Assembly (NCBI RefSeq): GCF_014762705.1
Contig: NZ_JABURL010000107.1
Location: 99,456 to 163,455, forward strand
Reading direction: 5' to 3'
DNA from: Cyclobacterium sp.
Lineage (GTDB): Bacteria > Bacteroidota > Bacteroidia > Cytophagales > Cyclobacteriaceae
Length of the DNA: 64,000 nucleotides
Shown here: positions 1 through 6,803 of the stretch, piece by piece
Layout of the letters: every line of letters begins with the position of its first letter
Numbering within the stretch: the first letter of the stretch is position 1
Made by a program: the position numbers and the translations under genes
Notes under the pieces: model-generated
What the model was told of the DNA's origin: nothing
The model's database searches: none
What the model saw: the letters and a program-made list of their open reading frames with translations, nothing else

Positions 1-503
1 CTGCAGGCTATATTTCTCAGATCAGGCTGATATTGGGGAACGACAACTATATCATGCAGGACGGCGACAGGATAGATTTATCCACTCCAAGTGCCCAACA
101 GTCCGGTCTGAAACTTCAGCTGAATCAGGAATTACTGGCAGGGATTCAATATGATCTAGTTTTAGATTTTGATGCAGCCCAATCCATCGTTAAGGCGGGA
201 AATTCGGGACAATATATCCTTAAGCCTGTACTCAGGGTGGTAGCAGAAGGCACTGCCAGTATCAAGGGAAAAGTATCGCCTTTAGCTGCTTCATCTACTG
301 TATTTGGTATCCAAAATGGAGACACTTTGGCTACTTTTACGGATGATCAGGGAGATTTCATACTGAAAGGTCTTAATCAAGGAGAATATCGCGTAGAGAT
401 TCACCCCATCGAACCGTACCTGGGAGATACCTTGTTTAATGTATCCACACAATTGGGAGAGGTTACCCAACTTGAGCCTATTGATTTGATGGAAGAGGAA
501 TAA
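1..503 (+). CDS. DUF4382 domain protein, 3' part only
   Basis: The gene runs in from the left edge: the frame is open from base 3, so the TTG at 33 is not a convincing start. The visible part carries the end of a DUF4382 domain, recognised by the block TPSAQQSGLKLQL (around base 80) and the later FDAAQSIVKAGNSGQYILKP, which is typical of this family of Bacteroidota surface lipoproteins. After it comes a carboxypeptidase-regulatory-like beta-sandwich of about 70 residues (TFTDDQGDFILKGLNQGEYR) and a short acidic end. The molecular function of DUF4382 proteins is unknown to me. The signal peptide, if present, lies outside the window. A clear terminator follows, so the gene does not belong with the kynurenine genes downstream. 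Confidence 0.8.
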   Translation, partial: AGYISQIRLILGNDNYIMQDGDRIDLSTPSAQQSGLKLQLNQELLAGIQYDLVLDFDAAQSIVKAGNSGQYILKPVLRVVAEGTASIKGKVSPLAASSTVFGIQNGDTLATFTDDQGDFILKGLNQGEYRVEIHPIEPYLGDTLFNVSTQLGEVTQLEPIDLMEEE

Positions 504-532
504 CAAATTAAATTTAAACCACTTTTAATTGT

Positions 533-566
533 CCAGCCCGGGAATATTTTTTGGGCTGGCTTTTTT
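533..566 (+). terminator. intrinsic terminator after DUF4382 gene
   Basis: Seven-base-pair stem ccagccc (533-539) / gggctgg (553-559), followed directly by a c and six T residues. It lies 30 bases after the stop codon of the DUF4382 gene and separates it from the kynurenine operon. Confidence 0.85.
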
Positions 567-633
567 ATTGACTCAAATGGGAATGGGATTTTGGTAAACT
601 TTTATTTATTCCTAGTTTTGGATGCAAAAAGTT

Positions 634-641
634 TATTTTTG
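634..641 (+). promoter_or_regulatory. possible -7 box for kynurenine operon
   Basis: TATTTTTG matches the Bacteroidota -7 consensus TAnnTTTG and lies 38 bases before the nbaC start. I do not see a well-spaced -33 TTTG, so this is a weak call based on one box only. Confidence 0.3.
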
Positions 642-679
642 TTAACTTAATAAATCAATCAAAACGAATCTATAAAGTA

Positions 680-1192
680 ATGTCCATACTCCCTCCGATT
701 AATTTTACGAAATGGATTGAAGATAACCGACACCTGTTAAAACCACCAGTTGGGAACCAACAGATGTACCTGAAAAACGAAGACTTTATCGTCATGGTGG
801 TTGGAGGTCCCAATGCCAGAAAGGATTACCATTACAATGAAGGAGAAGAATTTTTTTATCAGGTAGAAGGCGACATCACCCTGAAAGTGGTGGATGAAGG
901 GCAAATGAAAGACATTACCATCAAAGAGGGGGATGTGTTTTTATTGCCTCCCAGAACCCCTCATAGTCCCAGAAGACCTGCCAACACGGTGGGTTTGGTT
1001 ATTGAAAGATACCGCAAGCCTGGAGAAAAGGATGGTTTTCTGTGGTTTTGTGAAAACTGTGGGCATAAATTGTATGAAGAATATCAGGCCATCACGGACA
1101 TAGTCAATCAGCTTCCCCCTATCATGGACCGGTTTTGGGCCAATCCTGAGCATACCACCTGTGAGCAATGTGGAACGGTAATGAGCAAATAA
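680..1192 (+). CDS. nbaC: 3-hydroxyanthranilate 3,4-dioxygenase
   Basis: Cytosolic cupin dioxygenase that opens 3-hydroxyanthranilate to 2-amino-3-carboxymuconate semialdehyde, which closes spontaneously to quinolinate, the precursor of NAD. The 170-residue length is normal for the bacterial enzyme. The iron ligands of the family can be placed at His51, Glu57 and His95, with substrate-binding arginines at 47 and 99. A second, rubredoxin-like metal site is formed by two CxxC pairs at 124/127 and 161/164, as in the well-studied bacterial enzymes. The ATG at 680 gives the expected N-terminus. It is the first gene of an operon with kynU and kmo (gap 56 bases). The reaction order is the reverse of the gene order: Kmo, KynU, then this enzyme. 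Confidence 0.97.
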   Translation: MSILPPINFTKWIEDNRHLLKPPVGNQQMYLKNEDFIVMVVGGPNARKDYHYNEGEEFFYQVEGDITLKVVDEGQMKDITIKEGDVFLLPPRTPHSPRRPANTVGLVIERYRKPGEKDGFLWFCENCGHKLYEEYQAITDIVNQLPPIMDRFWANPEHTTCEQCGTVMSK

Positions 1193-1248
1193 CCCCTCCC
1201 TAAACACCCTGTTTTCTTTTTGAATAGCCTTTTCTTGTCCTACCATTT

Positions 1249-2535
1249 ATGGATGCTGCACCCTATGTTTTAAGTCTGGAATTTGCCAGGGAGATGGATG
1301 AAAAAGATCCACTAAGGCAATTTCGGGAAAAGTTTTATATCCCTGAAAAAAATGGCCGGCCAGTCCTGTATTTTTGCGGGAATTCTCTTGGGCTACAGCC
1401 CAGAACCCTCGCTGCAAGCATTGAAAAAGACTTAAAAAAATGGGCAGAGAAAGGAGTGGATGGACATTTTGAGGGAGCTGTTCCCTGGGTGGATGCCCGA
1501 AAGCCTTCCAAGCCTATTCTGGCCAATTTATTGGGTGCACTTCCGGAGGAGGTTGTAGCCATGAATAGCCTGAGTGTCAACCTTCACCTTTTATTGGTTT
1601 CCTTTTACCGGCCAGAGGGGAAGCGATTTAAAATCCTTACAGAAGCCGGGGCCTTCCCTTCAGATCAATATATTTTGGCCTCACAGGTAGGCTACCATGG
1701 GTACCATCCGGATGAGGCCATCATAGAAATGAGCCCAAGACCGGGTGAGCATTTGCTCAGGACAAATGATATTCTTGAAAAAATCCGGGAACACCGGGAT
1801 GAAATGGCTTTGGTGATGATGTCTGGAGTGCAATATTATACCGGACAGTTTTTTGATTTGGAAGCCATCAGCAAGGAAGCCTCCTCTCATGGAATTAAGG
1901 TGGGTTTTGATTTGGCTCATGCCATTGGTAATGTGCCGCTGGCCATGCATGACTGGGGAGTGGATTTTGCCACCTGGTGCAGCTACAAGTACCTCAACTC
2001 CGGACCCGGGAATGTTTCGGGAATTTTTGTCCACCAAAAACATGGCAAGGACAAAAATATTCCCCGATTTGCAGGTTGGTGGGGACATGATGAGGGGAAA
2101 CGCTTTTTGATGGAAAAAACCTTTGACCCCATGCCCGGAGCGGATGGCTGGTTGTTGAGCAATGACCCTGTTTTAGGTCTGGCAGCGCATCAGGCATCAC
2201 TGGATATTTTTGCTGAAGCAGGCATGGAAAAAATAAGGACCAAGTCTGAACTATTGACCGGGTATTTGGAGTTTGTTATTCGTGAAACAATTGGTGGGCC
2301 AGAAGAGTTTGTATTGATAACTCCTTCAAAACCAAGTGAAAGGGGCTGTCAGCTTTCTTTGTCTCTTCATAAAGCGGGCAAAGAAATATTTGACTCCTGG
2401 ACGGCAAAGGGGTTGGTAGCCGATTGGAGAAATCCCAATGTGATCAGACTCGCCCCCACACCTTTGTACAACAGTTTTCAGGATGTTTTTGCCTTCGGTA
2501 AAATGGTGCAATCATCCATGAAGGAGGGACTGTAA
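1249..2535 (+). CDS. kynU: kynureninase
   Basis: PLP-dependent fold-type I enzyme that splits 3-hydroxykynurenine (or kynurenine) into 3-hydroxyanthranilate (or anthranilate) and alanine. At 428 residues it has full length. The PLP lysine is Lys247 in the motif CSYKYLNSGPG. Upstream, VGFDLAHAIGN holds the aspartate that contacts the PLP ring nitrogen, and FAGWWGH is another family block. The gene sits between nbaC and kmo with short gaps (56 and 30 bases), so the three are almost certainly cotranscribed. Because 3-hydroxyanthranilate dioxygenase is in the same operon, the physiological substrate is more likely 3-hydroxykynurenine. No tryptophan 2,3-dioxygenase or formamidase is present in the window, so kynurenine must come from genes elsewhere or from outside. 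Confidence 0.97.
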   Translation: MDAAPYVLSLEFAREMDEKDPLRQFREKFYIPEKNGRPVLYFCGNSLGLQPRTLAASIEKDLKKWAEKGVDGHFEGAVPWVDARKPSKPILANLLGALPEEVVAMNSLSVNLHLLLVSFYRPEGKRFKILTEAGAFPSDQYILASQVGYHGYHPDEAIIEMSPRPGEHLLRTNDILEKIREHRDEMALVMMSGVQYYTGQFFDLEAISKEASSHGIKVGFDLAHAIGNVPLAMHDWGVDFATWCSYKYLNSGPGNVSGIFVHQKHGKDKNIPRFAGWWGHDEGKRFLMEKTFDPMPGADGWLLSNDPVLGLAAHQASLDIFAEAGMEKIRTKSELLTGYLEFVIRETIGGPEEFVLITPSKPSERGCQLSLSLHKAGKEIFDSWTAKGLVADWRNPNVIRLAPTPLYNSFQDVFAFGKMVQSSMKEGL

Positions 2536-2565
2536 AATCAGAAACTCTCACAACCTATTGAATCA

Positions 2566-3921
2566 ATGAAGAAAGAAAAAATAAACTTACTGGGAGCAGG
2601 ATTGATTGGTTCCCTTTTGGCCATTTACCTGAGGAAAAGAGGGTTGGATGTAGCCATTTATGAAAAAAGACAAGATTGGCGACAGGTAGATACCACAGGA
2701 GAAGGCCGTTCCATCAACATGGCTTTAAGTTACCGCGGTTGGAAAGCCCTGGAAAGAGCCGGTATTAAAGACAAAGTTATACCTTATACGCAACCCATGT
2801 ATGGCAGGAGGATTCATGATGAGCATGGAGACACCTTTTTCCAGCCCTATGGAAAGGAAAATCAGGCCATTTACTCCATAAGCAGGAATGCTTTCAATAA
2901 AATACTCCTGGATGAAGCTGAGGAGCAGGGTGCATCCATTTATTTTCAACATAAGGTAGAGCAGGTAAATGTGGCCAAAAGGGAAGTTACCTTTAGCCTG
3001 GCTGATGGCTCTTCCAAAAATATAGCCGCAGAGGTATTGATCGGATCTGATGGTGCCTATTCCGCCCTTAGAAATGCTTTCCAAAGCCAGCTGCGTTTTA
3101 ATTTTAACCAACAATATGTATCACATGGCTACAAGGAACTGAGCATTCCCGCTAATCAGGAAGGTGATTTTGCGATGGATCCGAATGCCTTACATATCTG
3201 GCCAAGGGGAAAATTCATGCTGATAGCACTTCCTAACCTGGATAAATCTTTTACCTGTACGCTTTTTTTACCCTTTGAAGGGTATAAAGTCAGTTTCGAA
3301 AACATACATGATGAGCAGGATGTAGAACAGGTTTTCAAAACGCATTTCAATGATGCGTATAATTTGATGCCTACTTTGCTGCATGACTTCAAGCGAAATC
3401 CCACAGCAGCGTTGATCAATACGGAATGTTACCCCTGGACAGATAACAGTACCTTGCTGATAGGAGACGCAGCACATGCCATGGTGCCATTTTACGGGCA
3501 GGGTATGAATTGTGGTTTTGAAGACTGTTCCATTCTTGATGGGCTGATCGGCAAATATGGCACCTCTTCCTGGGACTTGGTTTTCGGGAAATTCCAAAAG
3601 GGCCGGAAACCGGATACCGATGCCATCTGCCAGTTGGCCATGGATAATTTTGTGGAGATGAGCGATAATGTGGCCGATCCCAAATTTCTGATCAGGAAAA
3701 AAATTGAAGCCAGGTTACATGAACTTTTCCCTGAGGAATGGGTGCCACTGTACAGCATGGTGACATTCTCGGAAATGAAATATTCTGAAGCTTATGCCAT
3801 TGGAAAGCTTCAGGAGAAAGTAATGGACCGGGTGATGAGTGATCCGCTGATCACCCAAAACTGGGATAGTTTGGATTATGAAGAAATTCTGCATCAGGTA
3901 GTAGTAGCAGGAGCTGTTTAA
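2566..3921 (+). CDS. kmo: kynurenine 3-monooxygenase
   Basis: FAD- and NADPH-dependent class A hydroxylase converting L-kynurenine to 3-hydroxykynurenine. The N-terminal dinucleotide-binding motif GAGLIGSLLA starts near residue 10, the second FAD motif IGSDGAYSALR near residue 160, and the GDAAHAMVPFYGQGMNCG block that contacts FAD ribityl and the active site near residue 300. The 451 residues match the bacterial enzyme, which lacks the eukaryotic mitochondrial anchor; I see no strong C-terminal hydrophobic helix. It is the last gene of nbaC-kynU-kmo and is followed 27 bases later by a very strong hairpin terminator. Together the three enzymes take kynurenine to the quinolinate precursor, for NAD synthesis or for tryptophan breakdown. 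Confidence 0.97.
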   Translation: MKKEKINLLGAGLIGSLLAIYLRKRGLDVAIYEKRQDWRQVDTTGEGRSINMALSYRGWKALERAGIKDKVIPYTQPMYGRRIHDEHGDTFFQPYGKENQAIYSISRNAFNKILLDEAEEQGASIYFQHKVEQVNVAKREVTFSLADGSSKNIAAEVLIGSDGAYSALRNAFQSQLRFNFNQQYVSHGYKELSIPANQEGDFAMDPNALHIWPRGKFMLIALPNLDKSFTCTLFLPFEGYKVSFENIHDEQDVEQVFKTHFNDAYNLMPTLLHDFKRNPTAALINTECYPWTDNSTLLIGDAAHAMVPFYGQGMNCGFEDCSILDGLIGKYGTSSWDLVFGKFQKGRKPDTDAICQLAMDNFVEMSDNVADPKFLIRKKIEARLHELFPEEWVPLYSMVTFSEMKYSEAYAIGKLQEKVMDRVMSDPLITQNWDSLDYEEILHQVVVAGAV

Positions 3922-3948
3922 AGCGGACGATGCATCAGGGTTCGTGAC

Positions 3949-3982
3949 AGCCATTCCCGACTTTGGTCGGGAATGGCTTTAT
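3949..3982 (+). terminator. hairpin terminator after kmo
   Basis: Thirteen-base-pair perfect stem, 3949-3961 (agccattcccgac) with 3966-3978, and a four-base loop. The T run is short (ttt then at), so termination may also be helped by the stem strength. It lies between kmo and the convergent minus-strand PLP enzyme gene and could act for both. Confidence 0.75.
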
Positions 3983-4115
3983 ACGCAGGAAAATCAGTCA
4001 CTTTGGAGCGTGAGGCTTAGCGACCTCTACGAACTTGTAATGGGAAGTGTAGCAAATGATTTTTAAGCGTTTTAGGTTCGCCGTAGAAATGCTAATGCCT
4101 ACTTTCGGGTTTAAA

Positions 4116-5024
4116 TCACAGATCGGTTTTGAAGCGTTGGTTAAATCCCCTGATGCCCTGAAGGCCACCTGTGTGAATGACCAGAATCCGGGTGCCTTTG
4201 TGAAAAGCATCCTTCCTTATCAGATCCATTAGACCAAATAGCATTTTACCTGTATATAATGGTTCGAGTGGAAGCCCGCAAGTCTCCTTAATTTCTTTAA
4301 TGAATGCGATCAATTCAGGTTTGAATTTGCCATACCCGCCAAAATGGTAAGTGGTATGAATGTCCCAAGAACAAGAAGGCCTGATCTGGTGATCCACCAA
4401 AAGCTTGCTGATTTCCTGATGGATAAATGCTCCTTTTAAAGCCGAAAAGCCCAGCACTTGCTGGTTTTGGGAAGCACTTGCCAGCAATCCGGCAAAAGTT
4501 CCCCCGGTGCCTATCGGAACAGCCACTACATCCATTAGCTTATCTTCGGGATCCAGGATTTCCCGGCTACCTTTGATGGCAAGGGCATTGGTACCTCCTT
4601 CCGGAATAATATAAACTTCACCGAATTTCAACCTGAGCTGTTCCAATACGAATGGAGATTGTTTCTCCCGGTAATCCGTCCGGGACATGGGATACAGTTG
4701 CATGCCTTGATTTTCGGCGTCAGCCAGTGTAGGATTGAGAGGTCTTGGGATTTCGCCCCTGATCAGACCGATGGATTGCAGGCCATTTTGTGCAGCTGAA
4801 ATAGCGGTTGCATGGATATGGTTTGAAAAAGCACCTCCAAAAGTCAGGATTTTGGCATATCCTCTTTCCTTAGCTGCCCGAATGTTGTGCAGTAACTTAT
4901 AATGTTTGTTGCCCTGAATCACCGGATGCAAAAGATCCAGTCTTTTAACGACAACCTGTACTTGTTTTTCCCCGAGCAGAGGCAGTTGAAGGGTTTGGTA
5001 AAAGGGCAATAATTGCTTTTTCAA
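4116..5024 (-). CDS. PLP-dependent D-cysteine desulfhydrase / ACC deaminase-like enzyme
   Basis: Fold-type II PLP enzyme of the ACC deaminase / D-cysteine desulfhydrase family, 302 residues. The PLP lysine is most likely Lys40 in GNKHYKL; most relatives have GNKWRKL or GNKTRKL, so the Tyr at the third position after the first Lys is a small variation. The phosphate and substrate loop FGGAFSNHIHA follows, then GGTNALA and the glycine-rich VPIGTGGTFAGL. Family members release ammonia and pyruvate or 2-oxobutyrate from D-cysteine or ACC; which substrate is used here cannot be read from sequence. The gene stands alone on the minus strand, convergent with kmo and divergent from the pseudouridine synthase gene. 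Confidence 0.85.
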   Translation of the reverse strand: MKKQLLPFYQTLQLPLLGEKQVQVVVKRLDLLHPVIQGNKHYKLLHNIRAAKERGYAKILTFGGAFSNHIHATAISAAQNGLQSIGLIRGEIPRPLNPTLADAENQGMQLYPMSRTDYREKQSPFVLEQLRLKFGEVYIIPEGGTNALAIKGSREILDPEDKLMDVVAVPIGTGGTFAGLLASASQNQQVLGFSALKGAFIHQEISKLLVDHQIRPSCSWDIHTTYHFGGYGKFKPELIAFIKEIKETCGLPLEPLYTGKMLFGLMDLIRKDAFHKGTRILVIHTGGLQGIRGFNQRFKTDL

Positions 5025-5288
5025 AGTAAATTATCCAATAATTTGATAATAACATAAATCCGCAGTACCTGCTGACCAACAGTTGAAGCTTTTGGAGTAA
5101 AAACCCTCAGGGTTCACTCGTTTGACTTAAACCCGGTCTATATTACAGGGCTTGGGACAAGACTGCAATAGAATTTCTCATGCAAATTTCGGGTGCAACC
5201 AACAGCTGACGATCGACAGAAACTGAAAGGTTTGTGGATTTTAATGATAAAATACCGATTGTTTTTGATCAAATCCTAATTTTGTACC

Positions 5289-6323
5289 ATGACTGAATCC
5301 ATAGACGAGGAATTACCGGAAGAGGAATCCTATTTTGAACGAATCGAATTGTTTGTTGATCCGGGGCAGCGTCCCTTACGCATAGACAAGTTCATTACAG
5401 ATAAAGTAGCCAATGCTTCCCGAAACAAAGTGCAACAACGCATCACAGATGGGGAGGTGAAAGTGAATGGCCTTTCTGTAAAATCCAATTACAAGACCAA
5501 GGCAGGGGATCTGATCAGTTTTGTCATGGAAAGGAGCAGAAAAGATCCGGATGTGATTCCCGAGCCCATTCCTCTGGACATCCGGTATGAAGATGAGCAC
5601 CTGTTGGTGGTAAGTAAACCCGCAGGTATGGTAGTGCATCCCGCCCATGGTAACTGGACGGGTACCCTGGTAAATGGATTGGCCTATTATTTCAAAAGTC
5701 TCCCTGAATTGCCCGGAAATTCAGGTCGCCCCGGGCTGGTACACCGCATAGATAAAGATACTTCCGGGCTTTTGGTGGTGGCTAAATCCGAAAAGGCAAT
5801 GACTCATCTTGCCAGGCAGTTTTTTGACCACAGCATACAGCGCAGTTATCTGGCCCTGGTATGGGGAGAGATGAAAGAAGAAGAGGGAACCATTGATGTG
5901 CCCATTGGCAGGGGACTAAAGGACAGAAAGGTAATGCAGGTTTATCCCGATGGGGATACAGGTAAATCAGCCGTCACCCATTGGAAATTGATTCAAAGGC
6001 TGAGGTATGTCAGCTTGATTGAATGTACATTGGAAACCGGAAGAACCCATCAAATCAGGGTTCATATGAAATACCTGGGACATCCATTGTTTAATGATTC
6101 GGTGTATGGAGGGGACAAAATCAGAAAGGGGACGCAGTTTTCCAAGTATAAAACCTTTGTACAAAATTGTTTTGAACTTTTGCCAAGGCAGGCCTTGCAT
6201 GCCAAATCCCTGGGATTTATCCATCCTGTTTCCGGAAAGAAGATGTTTTTTGATAGCGAAATCCCTGCAGATATGGAATCCGTTATTGAGAAATGGAAAA
6301 ACTATGTTCAATATGAAAAATAA
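5289..6323 (+). CDS. RluA-family 23S rRNA pseudouridine synthase (RluD-like)
   Basis: Makes pseudouridine in structured RNA, most probably 23S rRNA. An N-terminal S4 RNA-binding domain covers about residues 20-75 (RIDKFITDKVANASRNKVQQ), followed by the RluA catalytic domain. The catalytic aspartate is Asp155 in HRIDKDTSGLL, and the other signature RTHQIRVHMKYLGHP lies near residue 255. The 344-residue length and S4 domain fit RluD or RluC; RluD is the commoner assignment in Bacteroidota, but the exact target uridines cannot be decided. The ATG at 5289 gives an acidic leader before the S4 domain. It is a single gene, with the unusual tRNA-like gene 200 bases downstream. Confidence 0.93.
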   Translation: MTESIDEELPEEESYFERIELFVDPGQRPLRIDKFITDKVANASRNKVQQRITDGEVKVNGLSVKSNYKTKAGDLISFVMERSRKDPDVIPEPIPLDIRYEDEHLLVVSKPAGMVVHPAHGNWTGTLVNGLAYYFKSLPELPGNSGRPGLVHRIDKDTSGLLVVAKSEKAMTHLARQFFDHSIQRSYLALVWGEMKEEEGTIDVPIGRGLKDRKVMQVYPDGDTGKSAVTHWKLIQRLRYVSLIECTLETGRTHQIRVHMKYLGHPLFNDSVYGGDKIRKGTQFSKYKTFVQNCFELLPRQALHAKSLGFIHPVSGKKMFFDSEIPADMESVIEKWKNYVQYEK

Positions 6324-6486
6324 GGGGTTATTAAATTGTTAATTAAAATAATAAAAACAAGTTGCTTTTTGCCAAAAATGAATTAAACACCTTAATTAAT
6401 TTTTATTTTTATAAAAAAACACATTTTTCTATAAAAAAATTTCTTCAAATGGAGGAATTCATTACATTTGAAGCATCAATATAATA

Positions 6487-6520
6487 TTTGGTTTCTGTTT
6501 TAAACCAACCATTATTTTAT
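6487..6520 (+). promoter_or_regulatory. putative promoter of the tRNA-like gene
   Basis: A TTTG (6487-6490) is followed 22 bases later by TATTTTAT (6513-6520), which keeps TA and two of the four trailing bases of the Bacteroidota -7 box TAnnTTTG. A start site some 6-10 bases downstream would fall right at the first base of the tRNA-like cloverleaf (6531). The spacing is one to two bases longer than usual, so this is suggestive only. Confidence 0.4.
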
Positions 6521-6530
6521 TGGTACTAAT

Positions 6531-6672
6531 TGTAGGATGTTGAAATTGGCAGACAAGCCCTCCTGTCTCGGGGGTGGAGGATCCAGATTTATCTGGTGTA
6601 CTGGATAAAGCACACATCGAGCTCAATGTGTTGCCTAACAGCTCCGTGGAGGTTCGAATCCTTCTCCTACAG
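6531..6672 (+). tRNA. class II tRNA-like gene, GUC anticodon triplet, giant variable arm
   Basis: A complete cloverleaf can be drawn. Acceptor stem TGTAGGA (6531-6537) pairs perfectly with TCCTACA (6665-6671). The D arm is TTG / CAA (6540-6542, 6554-6556) with loop AAATTGGCAGA, very like tRNA-Leu. The anticodon stem is CCCTC / GGGGG (6558-6562, 6570-6574) with the seven-base loop CTGTCTC, placing GTC at 34-36. The T arm is GGAGG-TTCGAAT-CCTTC (6648-6664) with all invariant bases. The variable arm is closed by GGAG (6576-6579) / CTCC (6642-6645), as in class II tRNAs, but holds a 62-base insert with two further hairpins. Discriminator is G; CCA is not encoded. Pyrimidine at position 37 and a class II shape with an Asp anticodon are abnormal. 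Own promoter-like boxes and a strong terminator flank it. It may be a real atypical tRNA or a tRNA-derived RNA with another role. Confidence 0.65.
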
Positions 6673-6685
6673 CAAAAGTTTTTCG

Positions 6686-6723
6686 CCGGAAATTATTTTA
6701 CCGAATAATTTCCGGTTTTTTTT
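6686..6723 (+). terminator. terminator of the tRNA-like gene
   Basis: Twelve-base-pair perfect stem, 6686-6697 with 6704-6715, a six-base loop and eight T residues (6716-6723). It starts 13 bases after the tRNA-like body, so the RNA is a separate transcription unit. Confidence 0.92.
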
Positions 6724-6803
6724 GGCCAAATCCTGATGCAATTTTTCTTTTGTTGGTCATTATTGAATAATATCCACTTTATTTTGTATTCTTGAACTGG
6801 CAA

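Noticed and set aside
6531..6672. tmRNA or selenocysteine tRNA
   Set aside because: There is no tag-peptide frame for tmRNA, and the acceptor/T stems are 7/5 with a GUC triplet, not the 8/5 layout with UCA of bacterial tRNA-Sec.
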